Shown here piece after piece: positions 6,450 to 9,780 of a stretch of DNA of 9,780 bases. Made by a program: the position numbers and the translations under genes. The stretch is taken from the NCBI GenBank assembly GCA_025463965.1, contig JAODBN010000341.1, positions 1 through 9,780 of the forward strand, read 5' to 3'. The DNA is from Acidimicrobiaceae bacterium. Lineage in GTDB: Bacteria; Actinomycetota; Acidimicrobiia; Acidimicrobiales; Bog-793. A model generated the notes under the pieces. The model saw only the letters and a list, made by a program, of their open reading frames with translations. It ran no database searches and had not been told where the DNA came from. Every line of letters starts with the position of its first letter. Within the stretch, counting starts at the first letter, position 1.

Positions 6450-7658
6450 CTAGATGTCGATGCGCTCCGCCAGGTGCTCGGCGATCGCGAACGAGGACGT
6501 TGCCGCAGGCGACGGAGCGTTGCGCACGAAGCTGAGCGCGCCACGGCGCTCGACGACGAAGTCGTCGACGAGCTCGCCCTTCGCGCTGACGGCCTGGGCG
6601 CGCACGCCCGAGGGAGCCGGCGAGAGGTCGTTCAGCTGGAGCGCCGGCACGTAGCGGCGCGCCCGCTCCAGATAGGCGCGCCGCGAGACCGAGCCGGCGA
6701 GCTCGTACAGGCCGGCTCGCCAGTTGCGCCTCGCCATGCGCCACGATCCCCCGAAGGCGGCGAGCGCCGCCAGATCACGCAGCGACACGTCACGGCGGCG
6801 ATAGCCCTCGAGCGCCAGGGCGAGCACGGCGTTCGGCCCGATCAGCACCTCGCCGCCGAGGCGGGGCGTGAAGTGGACTCCAAGGAAGGGATAGCGCGGG
6901 TCGGGGACCGGATAGACGAGGCTTCGCACCAGCCGGCGAGCGTCGCCCTTCAGGCGGTAGTACTCACCGCGGAACGGCACGATCCTCAGGTCGGCCCCTA
7001 CAGCCGACCGCGGTCCTTTTCGACTCGCCAGCGCGTCGGCGCCGAGGCCCGCGCACACGACGACGTGATCGAAGCGATGGGACTCCACTCCCGACACGAC
7101 GACGGCCCGCCCGCCTTCCTCGAAGAGGCGCTCGACCCGCTGCCCCGTGCGCACCTCGTGGCCCGCAGATGCCAGCAGCTCGCAGAGGCGACCCGCCACC
7201 ACCGAGAAGTCGGTGATGGCCGTGCGAGGAGAGTGCAGCGCCTCGACCCCGACGACGCCGGGCTCGAGCTCGCCAAGCGCCCCGCCGGAAAGCCGGCGCA
7301 AGTCGGGGACGCCGTTCGCCCGCGCCCGTTGCTCGATCTCGTCGAGGGCAGCAAGCTCGGAGTGATCCCGCGCCACCACCAGCTTGCCGATCTCCTCGAA
7401 GGCGAGCCCCTGGTCCTGGCAGAACGCCTTCATGAGCCCAGCGCCGCGCCGGCACAGCTGTGCTTTGAGGGAGCCGGGCCGGTAGTAGACACCGGCATGC
7501 ACCACCCCGCTGTTGTGACCGGTCTGATGGAGCCCGACCGCGGCCTCCTTCTCGAACACGGTGACGGCTAGGCCCGACCGCTCGGTTGCCAGGTGATGGG
7601 CGAGCGCCAGACCGACGATCCCGCCTCCGACAATCCCGACCGAGCTCACTGGCGCCAC
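6450..7658 (-). CDS. lhgO: L-2-hydroxyglutarate oxidase-like FAD enzyme
   Basis: LhgO (YgaF) of the DAO superfamily oxidises L-2-hydroxyglutarate to 2-oxoglutarate and passes electrons to the quinone pool. The 402-residue length is normal. The FAD site is VGIVGGGIVGLALA (7-20), with the acidic end of the second strand at E36. The family signature GHNSGVVHAGVYYRPGSLKA covers 48-65. Near the C-terminus GVRAQ (354-358), VDDF and VRNAPSPAATSSFAIAEHL are characteristic. The GTG at 7658 directly follows an in-frame TAG, so translation can start only there or at the GTG at 7649, three codons in. Neither has a Shine-Dalgarno sequence, because a 19-bp tandem repeat fills the region just upstream; a leaderless or short-leader mRNA is possible. 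The gene lies 60 bp upstream of the ATPase and downstream of a HAD hydrolase. The exact 2-hydroxyacid substrate is inferred from the family. Confidence 0.9.
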   Translation of the reverse strand: MAPVSSVGIVGGGIVGLALAHHLATERSGLAVTVFEKEAAVGLHQTGHNSGVVHAGVYYRPGSLKAQLCRRGAGLMKAFCQDQGLAFEEIGKLVVARDHSELAALDEIEQRARANGVPDLRRLSGGALGELEPGVVGVEALHSPRTAITDFSVVAGRLCELLASAGHEVRTGQRVERLFEEGGRAVVVSGVESHRFDHVVVCAGLGADALASRKGPRSAVGADLRIVPFRGEYYRLKGDARRLVRSLVYPVPDPRYPFLGVHFTPRLGGEVLIGPNAVLALALEGYRRRDVSLRDLAALAAFGGSWRMARRNWRAGLYELAGSVSRRAYLERARRYVPALQLNDLSPAPSGVRAQAVSAKGELVDDFVVERRGALSFVRNAPSPAATSSFAIAEHLAERIDI

Positions 7659-7661
7659 TGT

Positions 7662-7711
7662 CTAGTTGGCATCGTTGGCACTAGTTGGCATCGTTGGCAC
7701 TAGTTGGCATC
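7662..7711. repeat. 19-bp tandem repeat (2.6 copies) abutting the lhgO start
   Basis: The unit ctagttggcatcgttggca is perfect at 7662-7680 and 7681-7699. A third copy is identical for 12 bases (7700-7711) before diverging. Each unit contains two GTTGGCA heptamers, so the block holds five of them on one face of the DNA, like a set of binding sites. It begins four bases from the GTG start of lhgO and occupies the expected ribosome binding site and leader. It lies outside any gene. Confidence 0.9.
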
Positions 7712-7732
7712 AGGTTGGTCCATGAGGCCAAT

Positions 7733-7781
7733 CGCTTGCGACCCCCAACACGGTGGTCCGCCTTGGCACCGCGCAAGCGGT
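7733..7781. terminator. Hairpin after the HAD gene, weak terminator candidate
   Basis: CGCTTGCG (7733-7740) and CGCAAGCG (7772-7779) are perfect 8-bp complementary arms around a 31-base loop. The right arm can instead fold locally as ACCGC-gcaa-GCGGT (7768-7781), a 5-bp stem with a tetraloop. It lies 31-79 bases beyond the HAD stop and before lhgO. No T-run follows on the minus strand, so termination is only a guess. A mark between HAD and lhgO would fit separate transcription of the two. Confidence 0.3.
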
Positions 7782-7811
7782 CTCCCCGCCAGGCGTTCGA
7801 AGCACGCCGTG

Positions 7812-8486
7812 CTAGTCGCCGAGGAGCCGGTCGGCCAGCCCCGGAAGGGCGGTGATCGTCTGGTCTGGATCGGTGAAGTAGTCCGGGTAGGGCCGGCCGT
7901 CCCGGTTGATCCACGCGGTCCGCAGGCCGGCGCGCGCGGCACCGTCGATGTCCCACGGGTGGACCGCGACGAGCAGCATGTCGCCGGCATCTACTCCGCA
8001 GATCTCAGCGGCATAGTGGTAGGCGCGAGGTGCCGGTTTCCACGCTCCGGCGTCATCGACCGAGAGCAGCCGGTCGAACTCCTCTCGGATTCCCGCGGCG
8101 AGAAAGAGGCGCTCGGCCACTTCGCTCGAGCCATTGGTGAGCGTGACCAGCCGCAGCCCCGCCGCCGTAAGCGCGCGGACGCCCTCGGGGACGTCAAGGT
8201 GCACGCGAAGATCCATGAACCCACTCAGCACATGCTCGACGGCGGCCCCGAGGTCCCGGTTCAGCGGGAGGCCGGAAAGCAGGACACGAAGGGCGCCCGC
8301 GCCGAGCGTCGCGAACCGTTCGGTCGCGCCAGCTGCGGTCAACGCGAACCCGTCTCTCAGCAGGGAGGCGAACCACACGTTCGCCATCAGCTCCGGCGCA
8401 CCGATCTCGGTGAACCGATCCCGCATCGGTGCCATGTCCGAGAGGGTCTCGTTCACGTCGAACACGACGACCTTCGCTTTGCTCAC
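7812..8486 (-). CDS. HAD-superfamily hydrolase, annotated class haloacid dehalogenase type II
   Basis: This 224-residue protein has GTG start 8486, fixed by a strong GGAGGA (8498-8493) about seven bases upstream. It shows all HAD motifs: nucleophile D10 in VFDVNETL (8-15), motif II TLTNGS (115-120), K150 in WKPAPRAYHYA, and the acidic motif IV around VHPWDIDGA (175-183) with D179. The cap pattern and WKPAP motif are those of proteins called L-2-haloacid dehalogenase. Compared with the characterised enzymes, however, the Ser175/Asn177 positions are A174/H176. The region around residues 38-46 (WFASLLRDG) also lacks an Arg at the place of the catalytic, halide-binding Arg41. This suggests the protein acts on another substrate, perhaps a small phosphorylated acid. 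It is upstream of lhgO with a 150-bp gap, and no partner is fixed. Confidence 0.85.
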   Translation of the reverse strand: MSKAKVVVFDVNETLSDMAPMRDRFTEIGAPELMANVWFASLLRDGFALTAAGATERFATLGAGALRVLLSGLPLNRDLGAAVEHVLSGFMDLRVHLDVPEGVRALTAAGLRLVTLTNGSSEVAERLFLAAGIREEFDRLLSVDDAGAWKPAPRAYHYAAEICGVDAGDMLLVAVHPWDIDGAARAGLRTAWINRDGRPYPDYFTDPDQTITALPGLADRLLGD

Positions 8487-8520
8487 CGGTGCTCCTCCAT
8501 CGCTGTGCTGGTCGCTCGAC

Positions 8521-8532
8521 AGCCGTACGGCT
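8521..8532. promoter_or_regulatory. Perfect 12-bp palindrome upstream of the HAD gene
   Basis: AGCCGTACGGCT reads the same on both strands and lies 35-46 bases before the HAD start codon, a place where a repressor site would act. A 12-bp GC-rich palindrome can occur by chance in this DNA, so the regulatory reading is weak. Confidence 0.25.
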
Positions 8533-8609
8533 CGGCGGTGGCGGTATGAAACTGATCACTTCGTCTCTCCGCACCTCGCGGTCTACCCGCGGGCGACGCT
8601 CGCTGTCCA

Positions 8610-8635
8610 TCGCGCCCGGGCGAGCCCGGGCGCGA
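8610..8635. terminator. Perfect GC hairpin, candidate bidirectional transcription stop
   Basis: TCGCGCCCGGGC (8610-8621) and GCCCGGGCGCGA (8624-8635) are exact complements separated by two bases, which would fold as an 11-bp stem with a four-base loop. There is no following T-run, as in many actinobacterial GC-rich terminators. It lies about 190 bases after thiL and 125 bases before HAD. Confidence 0.4.
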
Positions 8636-8705
8636 TTCCCGATTAAGCGATGGGACGACCGGGCGAACCGTTGGTTCTCCGGAGTGATCGGCGGTCAAGC
8701 GCCCA

Positions 8706-8742
8706 GGCGGCGCACTGGCTCCTTCAGCCGAGGTGCGCCGCC
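8706..8742 (-). terminator. Two-tier hairpin downstream of thiL, probable terminator
   Basis: GGCGGCGCAC (8706-8715) pairs perfectly with GTGCGCCGCC (8733-8742). Inside, GGCT (8717-8720) pairs with AGCC (8726-8729) around a five-base loop. The structure starts 80 bases after the thiL stop in the direction of thiL transcription. No T-run follows, so it would be the T-less type of stem or an RNA-stabilising 3' end. Confidence 0.45.
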
Positions 8743-8822
8743 GGATCGGCAGGCTTCACCCGTCCATGCGGGCGATCCCATTGGAAGCGGGAGGCGGTGC
8801 CCTGATGGCTGGCGTGCTGGGC

Positions 8823-9779
8823 CTATCTCGGCCCGTGCAGCCACCCGAGAGCAGCGAGAGCGCCTCCGTGCAGGCTCCGCTCGCCGGTATCGGCCACGAC
8901 CTCCCCGAGCCGCAGCGGCACGTCGAGACCCGCCCGCGCGAACGCTTCGGTGACGTCGGTGCCCGGGGAGACGGCAAAGGCGAGCTCGTAGTCCTCACCC
9001 CCGCCGAGCGCCTCGGACTCGGTCGCCCCCGGGGCGATCGGCACCTCGCCGAGGCGGATCCCCACTCCCGACGCGCGGGCCAGCCGATCGAGGTCCAGGC
9101 CCAGTCCGTCGGAGACGTCGATCATGGCCGAGGCACCGCAGGCGGCCGCCTGGCGGCCTTCGGCGAGGCGCGGGAGGGGACGCCGGTGGCGATCGACGAG
9201 CGGCCCTTCGGCACGGGGATCGGCCTCGAGCAACCGCAGCCCAGCAGCGGAAGCCCCGAGCGGCCCGGTCACCCAGAGCTCGTCGCCCGGGCGAGCGCCG
9301 GAGCGCAGCACCGGGCCCGACGCCTCGGCGGTGCCGAGGACGGCGATCGAGCAGACGAGCCCGCCCCCCGTCGGCGCCCCGGATAGGTCGCCGCCCACCA
9401 CCGGGCAGCCGTAGCGCTCCGCTGCGGCGACCAGGCCGTCGTAGCACGCCTCGAGCTCCTCACCGAAGGCCCCGGCGAGCGCCACCACGGCACGCAGGGG
9501 ACGGCCGCCCATCGCCGCCATGTCGCTCAGGTTGACCGCCATCGCCTTCCACCCGACGTCGGCGAGCGAACTCAGGCGCCGGTCGAAGTGCACCCCCTCG
9601 GCGACGAGGTCGCTGGCGAACAGAAGCGGTCCCGCCTGTCCCTCGAGTACCGCGGCGTCGTCGCCGATCCACACCTCGCCGGGCGGCGGATGGTTCAGCC
9701 GCCGCTCGAGCGCGCCGAGCGCCGCCAATTCGCCCTCCGCTCCGACGGGCTGGCCGGACGTACCACAGGGATCGGCCAC
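8823..9779 (-). CDS. thiL: Thiamine-monophosphate kinase ThiL (5' end at the window edge)
   Basis: ThiL phosphorylates thiamine monophosphate to thiamine diphosphate, the active cofactor. The 318 residues seen from GTG 9779 match the family length. Motifs in order: IGDDAAVL (38-45) for the Mg-binding Asp pair, SDLVAEGVHFD (56-66), GWKAMAVNLSDMAAMGGRP (76-94), VVGGDLS (127-133), IDVSDGLGLDLDRLA (220-234) and ALGGGEDYELAF (257-268). Together these are the AIR-synthase/ThiL fold with the second acidic metal site. The GTG is one base from the window end, so its ribosome binding site cannot be seen. The true start could lie further upstream, although the N-terminal arm before the GDD motif is already of normal size. 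In actinobacteria thiL is often close to rpmB and the DAK-recG pair. Here three genes separate them. Confidence 0.93.
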   Translation of the reverse strand: MADPCGTSGQPVGAEGELAALGALERRLNHPPPGEVWIGDDAAVLEGQAGPLLFASDLVAEGVHFDRRLSSLADVGWKAMAVNLSDMAAMGGRPLRAVVALAGAFGEELEACYDGLVAAAERYGCPVVGGDLSGAPTGGGLVCSIAVLGTAEASGPVLRSGARPGDELWVTGPLGASAAGLRLLEADPRAEGPLVDRHRRPLPRLAEGRQAAACGASAMIDVSDGLGLDLDRLARASGVGIRLGEVPIAPGATESEALGGGEDYELAFAVSPGTDVTEAFARAGLDVPLRLGEVVADTGERSLHGGALAALGWLHGPR

Positions 9780-9780
9780 G

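Larger units (their letters stand above)
8487..8822. other. Gene-free region between thiL and the HAD gene
   Basis: This is 336 bp without a convincing gene. Next to the HAD start it holds the ribosome binding site and a perfect 12-bp palindrome (8521-8532). In the middle and right it holds two strong GC hairpins (8610-8635 and 8706-8742). A 71-codon minus-strand frame from a TTG at 8698 runs through the hairpins and overlaps the HAD start; it has no recognisable protein features. The HAD promoter should lie here, but no clear hexamers are visible. Confidence 0.6.

Noticed and set aside
6474..7571. Plus-strand open frame of 365 codons opposite lhgO.
   Set aside because: lhgO has full family motifs across the same span, so the opposite frame is a shadow.
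7662..7711. Heptamer repeats considered as plasmid iterons or a CRISPR remnant.
   Set aside because: There is no replication gene or AT-rich origin nearby and no unique spacers. A regulatory or slippage repeat fits better.
8483..8698. 71-codon minus-strand frame just upstream of HAD, overlapping its start.
   Set aside because: It starts with TTG, runs through a perfect hairpin, and shows no protein-like hydrophobic pattern or recognisable motif.

Overview
The window is uniformly GC-rich, with strong G/C at third codon positions, GTG starts and few clean -10/-35 boxes. The gene set thiL / rpmB / DAK-family kinase / recG is a neighbourhood I know from Actinomycetota (in mycobacteria thiL, rpmB, the DAK-domain gene and recG lie close together). 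The organism is therefore most likely a high-GC actinobacterium, possibly Acidimicrobiia. The class is inference; the phylum is well supported. Every gene except rpmB is on the minus strand.

Layout from left to right. At 1-137 is the 5' end of an ApbE-like FAD:protein FMN transferase. Directly upstream of it, at 139-477, is a small membrane-anchored Thr/Ser/Pro-rich protein. Positions 577-4658 hold recG and a FakA/YloV-type DAK-domain kinase, coupled by a GTGA overlap. The kinase is divergent from rpmB (ribosomal protein L28, 4881-5102), and the 222-bp region between them contains a near-perfect 20-bp palindrome. Positions 5152-6435 hold a single-gene module: an AAA/STAND-type ATPase with a C-terminal winged-helix-like tail. 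It is bracketed by two 38-bp imperfect inverted repeats, each carrying a TATAG-N8-CTATA palindrome and an AATTCG..CTAGAG block. Next come an L-2-hydroxyglutarate oxidase-like flavoenzyme (lhgO, 6450-7658) with a 19-bp tandem repeat against its start codon, and a haloacid-dehalogenase type II-like hydrolase (7812-8486). A 336-bp gene-free stretch with two strong GC hairpins follows, then thiL (8823-9779), whose 5' end lies at the window edge.

Functionally, recG (replication-fork and recombination repair), rpmB (translation), the DAK kinase (probably exogenous fatty-acid phosphorylation) and thiL (last step of thiamine diphosphate synthesis) are housekeeping genes. The ATPase, lhgO and HAD genes sit between rpmB and thiL and look like accessory insertions into that neighbourhood. 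LhgO and HAD may both do metabolite clean-up of 2-hydroxy or phosphorylated acids. The best candidate for something undescribed is the ATPase and its matching flanking palindromes, either a self-regulated ATPase locus or a minimal mobile cassette. Second is the small anchored protein next to apbE, which ends in a possible flavinylation-like tail.
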